Virus record (IMG/VR): IMGVR_UViG_3300032163_000034
Coordinates: 1 to 42,305 of that record
Length of the DNA: 42,305 bases
From: a virus
Direction: 5' to 3' (one strand)
Shown: positions 7,517 to 13,188 of the stretch, in pieces
Layout of the letters: the number at the start of each line of letters is the position of its first letter
How positions within the stretch are numbered: the first letter of the stretch is position 1
The notes under the pieces: model-generated
What the model saw: the letters and a program-made list of their open reading frames with translations, nothing else
Told to the model about the DNA's origin: nothing
Databases searched by the model: none
Translations under genes and position numbers: made by a program

Positions 7517-7805
7517 CTAAATATATTTTATGTTCACCGGCCCACACTTCGACCTGTGTCATATAGTCGTTAAATTGCGCCACATCCAGGTCAGTCGTGC
7601 TATTCGAAATGGTTAAATTTTTTCCGTTCGGCATTTTAATTTCTGTTGCACCCAAAAAGCGCAGTTTAAAATATTCGTGCCAACTCGCAGGATTGTATTT
7701 TTTACCCTGTATATTAACATTGGATAACAGGTTAATGATTGCCCAGTAGCGCCTATTTTGCTCGGATGATCTAGGTTCTTGTCTACCACATGCAGGGCAT
7801 TTCAT
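7509..7805 (-). CDS. ninB: NinB/Orf-family recombination mediator
   Basis: 98 aa. The core fits the lambda Orf (NinB) pattern: RSSEQNRRYWAIINLLS (lambda: RSLDQNRKLWA), then NPASWHEYFKLRFLG, ISNSTTDLDVAQFNDYMTQVE. Lambda Orf binds ssDNA and SSB and helps load Red-beta; this one is shorter than lambda's (146 aa) and begins with a CPACG knuckle. AAGGAAAT before ATG 7805. Position two genes before NinG supports the call. Confidence 0.82.
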   Translation of the reverse strand: MKCPACGRQEPRSSEQNRRYWAIINLLSNVNIQGKKYNPASWHEYFKLRFLGATEIKMPNGKNLTISNSTTDLDVAQFNDYMTQVEVWAGEHKIYLDE

Positions 7806-7836
7806 ATTATTTCCTTAACCATGGATTATTTTTCCT

Positions 7837-8055
7837 TTAAAGTTTGCATTCCTTAATCATTTTATCAACCGCAGCCTTGATTGCATCCCATTCTGCTGGG
7901 TCAATTTTCAGCGGAACACTCATATCGTTTTGAGATATGACTAAAAATTCGCCACCTGCTTCGTCATCGATTGATATTTTAGTCCCTCTTTCAGAGAATA
8001 TCGGTTCGCCTTTAGGTAAAATAATTATTGATAGCGTTCTGGTTTCTAATATCAT
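7837..8055 (-). CDS. Small hypothetical protein
   Basis: 72 aa, beta-rich first half (TLSIIILPKGEPIF) and a C-terminal helix (PAEWDAIKAAVDKMI). Not recognised. Starts with an ATGA overlap on the HTH gene before it. Confidence 0.55.
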   Translation of the reverse strand: MILETRTLSIIILPKGEPIFSERGTKISIDDEAGGEFLVISQNDMSVPLKIDPAEWDAIKAAVDKMIKECKL

Positions 8056-8189
8056 TTCTGTCCCCTTAGTTGATGAATAATCCGCTTAACCTGTCTTACA
8101 CCTATCCCAAACTGTACTGCAATTATTTTTTGCCTGATTTTACTGTCAAACATGGCTAAAATCTCAATGTTTCTACGGGTTAAGTTCAT
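8052..8189 (-). CDS. Small homeodomain-like HTH protein (45 aa)
   Basis: Translated directly: begins MNLTRRNIEILAMFDSK, with a helix-turn-helix-like FGIGVRQVKRIIHQLRG in the second half, similar to resolvase/Hin-type DNA-recognition helices. Linked by ATGA overlaps to both neighbours. Could bind DNA near the origin or act as a small regulator; unproven. Confidence 0.55.
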   Translation of the reverse strand: MNLTRRNIEILAMFDSKIRQKIIAVQFGIGVRQVKRIIHQLRGQK

Positions 8190-8608
8190 ATTGATTCACA
8201 TTCATTAGTCGCATATTCAGCATGGTTGTATTTTATTGGAGGCTTGTTTTTTGGGTTTTTTAGAAGATCGTTTATTTGTTTAGACATTCTGCGCCGATAA
8301 TCTGGCAAAGATTCTCCTTGTGCCGCTTCCATGCCAACAGGTGCATTACAGTGTTCAAATTCATGGTATGGCATATTAATCACTTTTTCCAACCAATTTA
8401 TTTCACGTTCATGGTTTTTTAGCAGCATTGTGATGTGATCCAGGCTTTCACCGCTTCGCAGATTGTGATACCTGCAATTCCAGTATTCGGTTTTAATGGT
8501 TGCCAGCCTTGGGCATCCAAAGGCATGACAATCATGCTCCCCAGTGTCATTAGATGTTTTTTGTACGCGTTGATTTTCAGTCGGAGCCTTGAAATTATAC
8601 TTTGCCAT
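8186..8608 (-). CDS. Hypothetical replication-operon protein with Cys/His cluster
   Basis: 140 aa. Residues 20-50 contain CHAFGCPR and WNCRYH, a likely zinc finger (Cys-x4-Cys...Cys-x2-His). The rest is helical (LDHITMLLKNHEREINWLEKVI). It lies in the position of a helicase loader (lambda P, DnaT/DnaC-type) right after the initiator, but no ATPase or loader motif is visible, so that role is only a guess. Overlaps the initiator gene by 14 bp. Confidence 0.55.
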   Translation of the reverse strand: MAKYNFKAPTENQRVQKTSNDTGEHDCHAFGCPRLATIKTEYWNCRYHNLRSGESLDHITMLLKNHEREINWLEKVINMPYHEFEHCNAPVGMEAAQGESLPDYRRRMSKQINDLLKNPKNKPPIKYNHAEYATNECESI

Positions 8609-9314
8609 GATATTTTCTCTCCGCTACTTTCGCAAAATTCGATTCGTTAGTTAAATACTCCAAGTCTGCAACAAATCTCTTACGTCCAGGTGAAGGGTCT
8701 ACTTTCCCGGTCAACCAATCAGATTGACTTACAAAATCAAAATATTCTTTCCACGTTCCCAAGTCCGGCAAGTTTCCACTTTTCCACCTAGCCGCTATCT
8801 GCCCTTTTCGTTTTGTCGTCAGCATCACAACTTTCGGACACATCGGAAGGGTTTGGTGGTAAAGGTTTACTATTTCCTCATATTGCACCGCGTCAGCCTT
8901 CGGCGGTTTTTCTGCCGGAGGTGACATAGGTTTTATATCCTCTGTCTCTGTCTCTGTCTCTGTCTCTGGTTGGTCAGGTTGGCTACCAATTGGCGTCACG
9001 TTGACGTCAATTTGACACTCATCAATAAACCCATTGATTATAAACAGTTTTAAATCTGGCTGAGTATCAAGATGGCATAGTTTTTGAATTATTCTTGGTG
9101 ACGCCGGTATGACGCCGTTGCGGTCAGCAGCAAGCAACCAAATGGCGACAAGTTGACCGCGTTGCGCATCTGTAAGTGAAACCCACTCCACTTTTCTCAT
9201 TAACTCTCTATGAATTTTTATCCACGGTGGTTGACCTCTATCAGCCCGGTAGGATTGCCATTTATCCCAATTATGGATTTTCAGCATTGTCATATCACTC
9301 AATGTTGGCATCAT
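8595..9314 (-). CDS. Phage replication initiator-like protein
   Basis: 239 aa. N-terminal half resembles the winged-helix region of phage replication proteins of the lambda O type (WIKIHRELMRKVEWVSLTDA, QLVAIWLLAADRNGVIP, RIIQKLC); then a repetitive TETETE linker and a C-terminal part (EIVNLYHQTLPMCPKV...WKEYFDFVSQSDWLTG) typical of phage helicase-loading or primosomal proteins. I choose the ATG at 9314, 5 nt after AGGAG; the frame also has a TTG at 9317. First large gene of the minus-strand operon. Its ribosome site is covered by a long hairpin in the leader. Confidence 0.8.
   Translation of the reverse strand: MMPTLSDMTMLKIHNWDKWQSYRADRGQPPWIKIHRELMRKVEWVSLTDAQRGQLVAIWLLAADRNGVIPASPRIIQKLCHLDTQPDLKLFIINGFIDECQIDVNVTPIGSQPDQPETETETETEDIKPMSPPAEKPPKADAVQYEEIVNLYHQTLPMCPKVVMLTTKRKGQIAARWKSGNLPDLGTWKEYFDFVSQSDWLTGKVDPSPGRKRFVADLEYLTNESNFAKVAERKYHGKV
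8940..8968. repeat. CTCTGT hexanucleotide repeat
   Basis: About 4.8 copies of CTCTGT encode the Thr-Glu linker in the replication protein. The 6-bp unit keeps the frame whatever the copy number, so it changes linker length only. Confidence 0.8.
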
Positions 9315-9315
9315 C

Positions 9316-9420
9316 AAATCTCCTGTCGGCTGGCCTCTGTTCCGGTGAGAGTCCGTACATCGGGCTGACCATTGCGGCTAAAAAAACGGGACAGACCAGA
9401 AGCCATGCGGCAGGAGATTT
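9316..9420 (-). ncRNA. Structured leader that covers the initiator ribosome site
   Basis: The ends AAATCTCCTG (9316-9325) and CAGGAGATTT (9411-9420) pair perfectly over 10 bp. Inside, CTGG/CCAG (9330-9333, 9396-9399) and TCTGTTCCG/CGGGACAGA (9336-9344, 9387-9395, one G-U) pair, with a smaller CCG/CGG hairpin in the loop. In the minus-strand mRNA the 3' arm of the closing helix contains the AGGAG of the replication gene, so folding would hide it. No known RNA family recognised with confidence. Confidence 0.6.
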
Positions 9421-9736
9421 TGTCCCAATGTTTACCTGATTCTCACGTCAGGGTGAATTTAAATCACATGGTTATACTAACAAACCTTACTACAAATTGC
9501 AAATTGCACCGTCAATGATTAGTTGATAGTTAGTATTGAAGTTGGTGTACTGTCATCCGCACTATACTAGCTGGCCACTAACCCAGATTTCGATGGTCAT
9601 TTTCAGCGGATTACACAGGTTTACGATCCTGCGCCTGTAGTGAGATACGCTCACTACCTGACACCAACAAGGAACAACCCTATAATAAGATGGTTCCTTG
9701 TTATCCCTGTTTACACTGTCAGGGGCAGAGTGGGCT
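9421..9736. promoter_or_regulatory. Gene-free control region between cro-like and replication genes
   Basis: About 315 bp without a gene. It contains the hairpin GTAGTGAG-ATACG-CTCACTAC (9637-9657), the promoter and inverted repeat described separately (9658-9702), and AT-rich DNA at 9460-9530 with repeated CAAATTGCA. It may hold operators or an origin; no DnaA-box cluster or clear iterons were seen. Confidence 0.5.
9658..9702 (+). promoter_or_regulatory. Strong plus-strand promoter inside an inverted repeat
   Basis: CTGACA (9658-9663), 17 nt, TATAAT (9681-9686). The -10 lies in the loop of a 10-bp perfect inverted repeat, AACAAGGAAC (9666-9675) with GTTCCTTGTT (9693-9702). Transcription would run antisense through the cro-like gene towards 10031, so it could make an antisense or maintenance-type transcript under repressor control. 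Confidence 0.55.
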
Positions 9737-9931
9737 CTATTTGTTCACCAGGGCATCTTCCCTGGCCTTCTTACGCAGGGCTGCCATTTCAACTCTCGGC
9801 CTGATTCTGGGTGTTAAAATTTCTGGCCATTGCCCTACGGCCTGGGGAGTAATGTTACCCACTTCCCTAGCTATCTGGGCTATAGAACCAAATAAATTTA
9901 TTGCATCAGTTTTTGTTTTTAATTTTTCCAT
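9737..9931 (-). CDS. cro: Cro-like repressor
   Basis: 64 aa from the ATG at 9931 (a longer frame to 10009 would run back through the promoter). It fits small Cro proteins of lambdoid phages: LKTKTDAINLFGSIAQIARE then VGNITPQAVGQWPE (helix-turn-helix with the QAV.QW recognition helix), then IRPRVEMAALRKKA. Basic C-terminus. It is the first gene of the minus-strand replication operon, like cro in lambda PR. The palindromes at 9977-9995 and the matching half-site at 13.14 kb are the likely operators. No CI partner gene is seen. Confidence 0.8.
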   Translation of the reverse strand: MEKLKTKTDAINLFGSIAQIAREVGNITPQAVGQWPEILTPRIRPRVEMAALRKKAREDALVNK

Positions 9932-9950
9932 AGCGCATTCTAAATCATCT

Positions 9951-10002
9951 ATATAAAATATGCAAATAAATCCTTGCAAACTAAATTTTAGTTTGGTATA
10001 AT
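9951..10002. promoter_or_regulatory. Divergent promoters with a shared -35 box and palindromic operator
   Basis: Plus strand: TTGCAA (9974-9979), 17 nt, TATAAT (9997-10002), leading to 10031. TTGCAA is self-complementary and, read on the minus strand, stands 17-18 nt from TTATAT/TATATA (9950-9956), leading to the cro-like gene. The plus spacer is filled by a 19-bp palindrome, CAAACTAAATTTTAGTTTG (9977-9995, only the centre base unpaired), so a bound repressor would block both directions. Confidence 0.75.
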
Positions 10003-10030
10003 TCTTCACAATGAACTTTTTGGATAAAAG

Positions 10031-10315
10031 ATGATGAGCAAAATTGATGAATTAAAAGGAATGCCAGTTGTTACCGTTGAACAAGTTTCAAGATTTAGAA
10101 GCGAAGCATTATCTGAATTGTCGGCACAGACATATAGAGCGAATGTACTCGCGGAGACCATCAGAGAATTGAGCGATGTAGTAACATTTGATGGAGAAAC
10201 TAAGCAAGATTTTATAGAGAGAGTTTGCAATATTCTTGCTGCTGATCCTGATAAACGTGTCCCGCCCAACGTAAAGGTAAGTGGCAACGAAAGGATAAAG
10301 GAGAAAATTAAATGA
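10031..10315 (+). CDS. Small hypothetical protein with attC-encoded tail
   Basis: 94 aa. Helical, acidic (VEQVSRFRSEALSELSAQTY, IRELSDVVTFDGETKQDFIE). First gene after the divergent promoter. The last 18 residues (PPNVKVSGNERIKEKIK) are encoded by an attC-like half site (10264-10285) and the leader that follows it, so the original protein probably ended sooner. ATGA overlap with the next gene. Function unknown. Confidence 0.7.
   Translation: MMSKIDELKGMPVVTVEQVSRFRSEALSELSAQTYRANVLAETIRELSDVVTFDGETKQDFIERVCNILAADPDKRVPPNVKVSGNERIKEKIK
10264..10285 (+). repeat. attC-like half site 1 (R''-L'')
   Basis: GCCCAACGTAAAGGTAAGTG followed by GC: the R'' and L'' boxes only. Next comes AACGAAAGGATAAAG, a leader also found after the half site at 10513. 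No R' follows. Confidence 0.5.
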
Positions 10316-10512
10316 AGATACACTATTTTGGGCAAGACAAAGCAGACGCAGACGACATGCAACTTGATATGGCAAAGATGCAATTTTATGTGCCACAGAA
10401 CTGCTTACTCGGCGGGATGGTTGTGATGGGCGAAGTACAGCGCGGCGAGAACCCTTGCAATGGATGCAATGGGCCACGCGATAAATGTAATGGCAAGCCA
10501 AAAGTAACATGA
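10312..10512 (+). CDS. Small Cys/Asn/Gly-repeat protein
   Basis: 66 aa. N-terminal half has IHYFGQDKADADDMQLDMA; the C-terminus contains PCNGCNGPRDKCNG, a CNG triple repeat that may bind metal. ATAAAGGAG about 10 nt before the ATG. The stop codon is 4 bp before the next attC-like half site. Unknown function. Confidence 0.6.
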   Translation: MKIHYFGQDKADADDMQLDMAKMQFYVPQNCLLGGMVVMGEVQRGENPCNGCNGPRDKCNGKPKVT

Positions 10513-10534
10513 CGCCGAACGTAAAGGTAAGGGG
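10513..10534 (+). repeat. attC-like half site 2
   Basis: GCCGAACGTAAAGGTAAGGG plus GC, then AACGAAAGGATAAAAATG: nearly the same as half site 1 together with its leader, so a unit of half site plus ribosome site has been copied. Confidence 0.5.
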
Positions 10535-10550
10535 CAACGAAAGGATAAAA

Positions 10551-10889
10551 ATGATTGATATTGTAAGCAGGCTTAGAACTGGCGTGTATGGAATTGATAG
10601 AATACCTCTCTGCATAGAAGCGGCTGATGAGATTGAAATACTACGCGAAGGCGGGCTTTTTAAAAGGGATGTGAAAATGAGTAAGATGATTGAAACTACT
10701 GGTTATAACGGCATACCGCTGTTGATAGCGCAAGACAAAATTATTTCGATGCAAGAGAGAATTGCGCCAGGTGGAATATCTGGCGATAGGCATGGGCCAT
10801 TAACTGCAATTTCCATAATTGGCGACCCAGATGAGTGGCTGGTGATAGAGTCCATGCATTCTTTGCGCGTGAAATATGAGAAACCCTAA
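10551..10889 (+). CDS. Hypothetical protein, possibly two cassette proteins fused
   Basis: 112 aa from the ATG at 10551, which follows GAAAGGATAAAA; an upstream ATG at 10509 would translate the half site. Residues 1-34 (VSRLRTGVYGIDRIPLCIEAADEIEILREG) resemble short coiled-coil segments of lambdoid accessory proteins. From residue 43 (MSKMIETTGYNG, with AAAGGGATGTGAAA before its ATG at 10677) an independent small protein could begin. The stop TAA lies inside R'' of the next attC-like site. Confidence 0.6.
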   Translation: MIDIVSRLRTGVYGIDRIPLCIEAADEIEILREGGLFKRDVKMSKMIETTGYNGIPLLIAQDKIISMQERIAPGGISGDRHGPLTAISIIGDPDEWLVIESMHSLRVKYEKP

Positions 10890-10944
10890 CGTGGAGGTAA
10901 GCGGCTCCGCGCTTTTGCGGAGTCCGAGTTGAACGCCGGGTTAG
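10884..10944 (+). repeat. attC-like site A (complete, 61 bp)
   Basis: R'' CCCTAAC (10884-10890), L'' near GGTAAGCGG, perfect hairpin CTCCGC/GCGGAG, L' CCGAGTTGAAC, R' GTTAG (10940-10944). The stop of the previous gene is inside R''. Nearly the same hairpin and L'-R' half as site J (18346-18408). Confidence 0.72.
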
Positions 10945-10954
10945 AGGATGGGCC

Positions 10955-11134
10955 ATGAATAAAAGACAGGCAAGCAAGATAAATAGGCTGCGAAAAGAAG
11001 CGGCGGAAAGATGCGCCGAGCTTGAAACTGAAGCACAAGCAGCAAGCTGTATGTGCCGAGAGATGTTGATGAAGATGGCGGCAAAATACAGGAAACAGGC
11101 GGAAGAATATGGGGATCAAATTGGCATCCTCTAA
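10955..11134 (+). CDS. Small coiled-coil protein (59 aa)
   Basis: Translated directly: MNKRQASKINRLRKEAAERC, then a long charged helix to YGDQIGIL. Predicted single coiled coil with three Cys. Lies between complete site A and the next half site, i.e. it occupies one cassette; its TAA is in R''. Ribosome site GAGGATGGG is modest. Confidence 0.6.
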   Translation: MNKRQASKINRLRKEAAERCAELETEAQAASCMCREMLMKMAAKYRKQAEEYGDQIGIL

Positions 11135-11152
11135 CGATAAATTAAGGGGCTG
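11128..11152 (+). repeat. attC-like half site 3
   Basis: CTCTAACGATAAATTAAGGG followed by GCTGCCCC: R'' and L'' with a short GGGGC/GCCCC hairpin, then AGAGAAAGGATAACAGAG, the leader of the next gene. No R'. Confidence 0.5.
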
Positions 11153-11178
11153 CCCCATAGAGAAAGGATAACAGAGAA

Positions 11179-11370
11179 ATGAACGATCAGACTGAAGTGA
11201 ATGAAAGGTTAGCCAGTAATTACCCATCTGGATATACACCGTCGCAAATGGAATTAGATTCTGATGCATGGCTTGACCGAGAATTTTGGAATGGGATATA
11301 CAAGAATGAGATGGCGGAGCGCACGCGCAGATGGTTAGAAGCAGAGGATGCGACTGGTCGAATCGCGTAA
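11179..11370 (+). CDS. Small hypothetical cassette protein
   Basis: 63 aa, acidic, helical in the second half (WNGIYKNEMAERTRRWLEAED). Leader AGAAAGGATAACAGAGAA before ATG. Stop at 11368, just before another half site. Not recognised. Confidence 0.6.
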   Translation: MNDQTEVNERLASNYPSGYTPSQMELDSDAWLDREFWNGIYKNEMAERTRRWLEAEDATGRIA

Positions 11371-11371
11371 T

Positions 11372-11485
11372 GTGCCCAACGTAGAGGTAAGGGGCCTCTG
11401 TGTATTTTTCACGATCAAGCTAACACCACCACCGAACGAAAACGATAAGAGAATTATGGCGACTAAGTGGAAAGGGAAAAGATGA
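11372..11485 (+). pseudogene. Truncated copy of the 45-aa membrane protein fused to an attC half site
   Basis: A frame from GTG 11372 reads VPNVEVRG (attC-encoded) and then LCVFFTIKLTPPP through TKWKGKR. The part after the attC half matches the second half of the small membrane protein at 14897 (LCVFFTVKF...), sharing the exact 16-mer GCCTCTGTGTATTTTT. Its start and signal segment are missing, so it is a remnant; the stop overlaps the start of the next gene (ATGA). Confidence 0.55.
11374..11396 (+). repeat. attC-like half site 4
   Basis: GCCCAACGTAGAGGTAAGGG followed by GCC; R''-L'' joined straight to the inside of a broken gene copy. No R' here. Confidence 0.5.
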
Positions 11486-11676
11486 ACTCAATCAAAGACC
11501 AGCTCGATGTGGCATGGGTAGAAGGTAACAAGCTCTTGGACGAAGGTCACAAGCTATATACCGATGGTAACAATCTATGGGCTGATAAAGTTGCTGAGGT
11601 ATGTGGATCAGAAGCAAACATAGAGTGGACAGATACCGGCTGCATAGTGATGGGCATGGAGTTTAAATCAGCATAA
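11482..11676 (+). CDS. Small acidic cassette protein
   Basis: 64 aa from the ATG at 11482 (AAAGGGAAAAG before it). Contains a short internal repeat, EGNKLLDEGHKLYTDGNNLW, with three similar units of about 7-8 residues. Followed immediately by an isolated R'-like sequence. Function unknown. Confidence 0.6.
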   Translation: MNSIKDQLDVAWVEGNKLLDEGHKLYTDGNNLWADKVAEVCGSEANIEWTDTGCIVMGMEFKSA

Positions 11677-11692
11677 TGCCGGGTTGGGCGGC
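11677..11692 (+). repeat. Isolated attC R'-like half
   Basis: TGCCGGGTTGGGCGGC: the right end of the repeat family without R'' or L'', directly after the stop codon. It shows the sites can lose either half. Confidence 0.45.
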
Positions 11693-11717
11693 TTTTTCAA
11701 CAACGAAAGGAATGGTG

Positions 11718-11921
11718 ATGGCAGACGATAAAGAACTAAAGGCAGCATTACTGATTGCGGCAAAGGCGCTGGAAATTGCACATGATTGGAACCTGCCTGC
11801 TGTCCAGGTAGAGCCGCCAAAAGAATGGAATCTTGATGGCGGAGGCAAGCCCGCGAAAGACGGATGGTGTAGTACATATTCCCTTGCCAAAAAATTGCGC
11901 GAGCTGGCCGCAGCTTTGTAA
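11718..11921 (+). CDS. Small hypothetical cassette protein
   Basis: 67 aa from the ATG at 11718, 6 nt after GAAAGGA. N-terminal helix (DKELKAALLIAAKALEIAHDW), middle WNLDGGGKPAKDGWCSTYSL, C-terminal helix. Not recognised. Followed by about 150 bp without a complete gene that holds a ninG fragment. Confidence 0.6.
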   Translation: MADDKELKAALLIAAKALEIAHDWNLPAVQVEPPKEWNLDGGGKPAKDGWCSTYSLAKKLRELAAAL

Positions 11922-11963
11922 ACACCGATGATCGAATAATAATCCATATTAGGAGGGTGCATC

Positions 11964-12052
11964 GATCTGGTTGAATGGGTTGAAGGCAATCACCCCCCAA
12001 AAAAATACACCATAGAGGATTTAAAATCTATCCGCGTAATGTACAAAGCAAA
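11964..12052 (+). pseudogene. Stray 3' fragment of ninG
   Basis: The plus strand here reads DLVEWVEGNHPPKKYTIEDL then KSIRVMYKAKL, nearly the same as the last 35 residues of NinG (6595-7146), and the DNA also matches closely (about 85% by eye over 90 bp). No start codon or ribosome site. A piece of the replication operon has been copied into the cassette array in the opposite orientation. Confidence 0.8.
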
Positions 12053-12075
12053 ATTAATCACCATAAAGGAAAAAA

Positions 12076-12258
12076 ATGTCTATAACAAATATTGATTTTC
12101 ATATTGATACTCACATAATCCAGGTCGGACAGGGGGTCGTTAGAATTTTTATAGACGGATGTACTAAAAAACCTCCAATTAAATTTATTGAATTTAATGC
12201 TTTAGAACTTGAACGGATTTTGAGGGTTTCGTCTGAGCAATTGGATGGGCATGTTTAA
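12076..12258 (+). CDS. Small hypothetical cassette protein
   Basis: 60 aa, beta-rich (FHIDTHIIQVGQGVVRIFID) with a C-terminal helix. Leader ATAAAGGAAAAAA. Stop TAA lies inside R'' of the following complete attC-like site. Not recognised. Confidence 0.62.
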   Translation: MSITNIDFHIDTHIIQVGQGVVRIFIDGCTKKPPIKFIEFNALELERILRVSSEQLDGHV

Positions 12259-12345
12259 CGTAGAGTTGAGGGGGCACGCACTATGACCGACCAGAAAACA
12301 CAGAACCACGCTTTTGCGCACTCCATCTCGAACGCCGGGTTGGGC
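12253..12345 (+). repeat. attC-like site B (complete, 93 bp, enlarged loop)
   Basis: R'' GTTTAAC (12253-12259) and R' GTTGGGC (12339-12345) both fit the RYYYAAC/GTTRRRY rule. L'' AGTTGAGGG pairs with L' CTCGAACGCC; the loop carries ATGACCGACCAGAAAACAC, nearly identical to the loop of site F (16674). Confidence 0.75.
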
Positions 12346-12370
12346 AGAACTTAATTAAGAGAGGTGCATT

Positions 12371-12811
12371 ATGGATGATAAAGAACGAAAAGCGCGACAT
12401 ATTTTCCCCAAATTCGACGATATAAATACTTACACGGTTCGCGTTTTTGACCAACTAAGAAAGGTAAGGCGTATAGGGAATAACGATATACGCGCACTTA
12501 ATCCTGGAACGTTGATATTTACTGACTGCGCTCACCCAATGCAAAACGTTATTTGTCCAGAGGAAAAAATAACAGCGTGGCGAGTTGATATGCCCAACGT
12601 ACTTTTAGGCGACATAAAAACCGATACCATCGGGTTAGAGCGCATTAAATTTGAGGCTTGGATAAACCACCCAAAAGCGCTTGAGAGGTTTTCTGGAAGC
12701 AGTGCTGTTGCTGGATTTTATGTGCGCGAGGAATTGCAGATGCAATGGGAGGCATGGCAAGCCGCATTACGCTCTAACGTTAAATTAAGGGGCAGCGAAC
12801 ATGAAAATTAA
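12371..12811 (+). CDS. Phage accessory protein with attC-encoded tail
   Basis: 146 aa. N-terminal half unknown (IFPKFDDINTYTVRVFDQLR). The C-terminal half (RIKFEAWINHP...GFYVREELQMQWEAWQAAL) matches a short Trp-rich domain (FEAW...WQAWQAAL) common in accessory proteins of lambdoid phages and prophages. The last 13 residues, SNVKLRGSEHEN, come from translating an attC-like half site. AAGAGAGGTGCATT before ATG. Confidence 0.7.
   Translation: MDDKERKARHIFPKFDDINTYTVRVFDQLRKVRRIGNNDIRALNPGTLIFTDCAHPMQNVICPEEKITAWRVDMPNVLLGDIKTDTIGLERIKFEAWINHPKALERFSGSSAVAGFYVREELQMQWEAWQAALRSNVKLRGSEHEN
12771..12793 (+). repeat. attC-like half site 5
   Basis: GCTCTAACGTTAAATTAAGG then GGC, inside the 3' end of the preceding gene. 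AAGGGGC also serves as ribosome-site-like sequence for the gene at 12801. Confidence 0.5.
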
Positions 12812-13058
12812 ACAGTGTCACCCAGCATGGCCGCAACACGCAACTTTCAGTTGCCCGACTTGCGGGAGTTTATATCAAGATGGTGATGAATATGATGAAT
12901 ATTCAGGCGGGCTAGATGACGATGAAAGCGCGGCTCAATGTTTGCGGTGTAGCAACGGTTTTATTGTGAGGCGAATTGTTACCATAACGTACCACACTGA
13001 AAAACCCGGCAAGACAATCCCTGTTGTAAAAATACCGCAGGATTATAAGGATGCCTAA
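12801..13058 (+). CDS. Small zinc-ribbon cassette protein
   Basis: 85 aa with CPTCG (residues 18-22) and CLRCS (47-51), a two-knuckle zinc ribbon split by an acidic loop (DGDEYDEYSGGLDDDE). Starts 11 nt after the AAGGGG of a half site. Stop TAA inside R'' of the next site. Likely DNA- or protein-binding; partner unknown. Confidence 0.68.
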   Translation: MKIKQCHPAWPQHATFSCPTCGSLYQDGDEYDEYSGGLDDDESAAQCLRCSNGFIVRRIVTITYHTEKPGKTIPVVKIPQDYKDA

Positions 13059-13086
13059 CGTAAAGTTAAGGGGCGACGCTTCGCGT
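13053..13086 (+). repeat. attC-like half site 6
   Basis: R'' GCCTAAC, L'' AAAGTTAAGG, and the hairpin GCGACGCTTCGCG, then unrelated sequence. Same left side as site H (17821) but no L' or R'. Confidence 0.55.
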
Positions 13087-13096
13087 ATGAGGTCGA

Positions 13097-13151
13097 TCAA
13101 TTAAACTTTTAATTGAAATAGCTTGTATCGCAAAGTTTAGTTTGCTATAAT
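13097..13151 (+). promoter_or_regulatory. Second promoter with operator-like palindromes
   Basis: TTGTAT (13123-13128), 17 nt, TATAAT (13146-13151). The spacer holds GCAAAGTTTAGTTTGC, sharing the right half-site and -10 junction (TTTAGTTTGSTATAAT) with the promoter at 9974. Upstream is a 20-bp perfect palindrome, TCAATTAAACTTTTAATTGA (13097-13116). It should drive the SSB-containing gene group. Confidence 0.75.
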
Positions 13152-13188
13152 ACGCTTCAAGATGTAAGCAAATTTTTTAAGGGAGAGA

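Noticed and set aside
9324-9420. Cobalamin-riboswitch-like core on the plus strand (CGGTGAGAGTCCG, GCTGACC, GAAGCC)
   Set aside because: The loop motif looks like part of the cobalamin fold, but the element is only about 105 nt, lacks several conserved parts, and has no plus-strand gene just downstream. The minus-strand leader reading explains the pairing better. A covariance search would decide.
10006-10615. Long minus-strand ORFs opposite the first array genes
   Set aside because: They are shadows: plus-strand genes have ribosome sites and cassette structure, and the minus frames encode hydrophobic nonsense.
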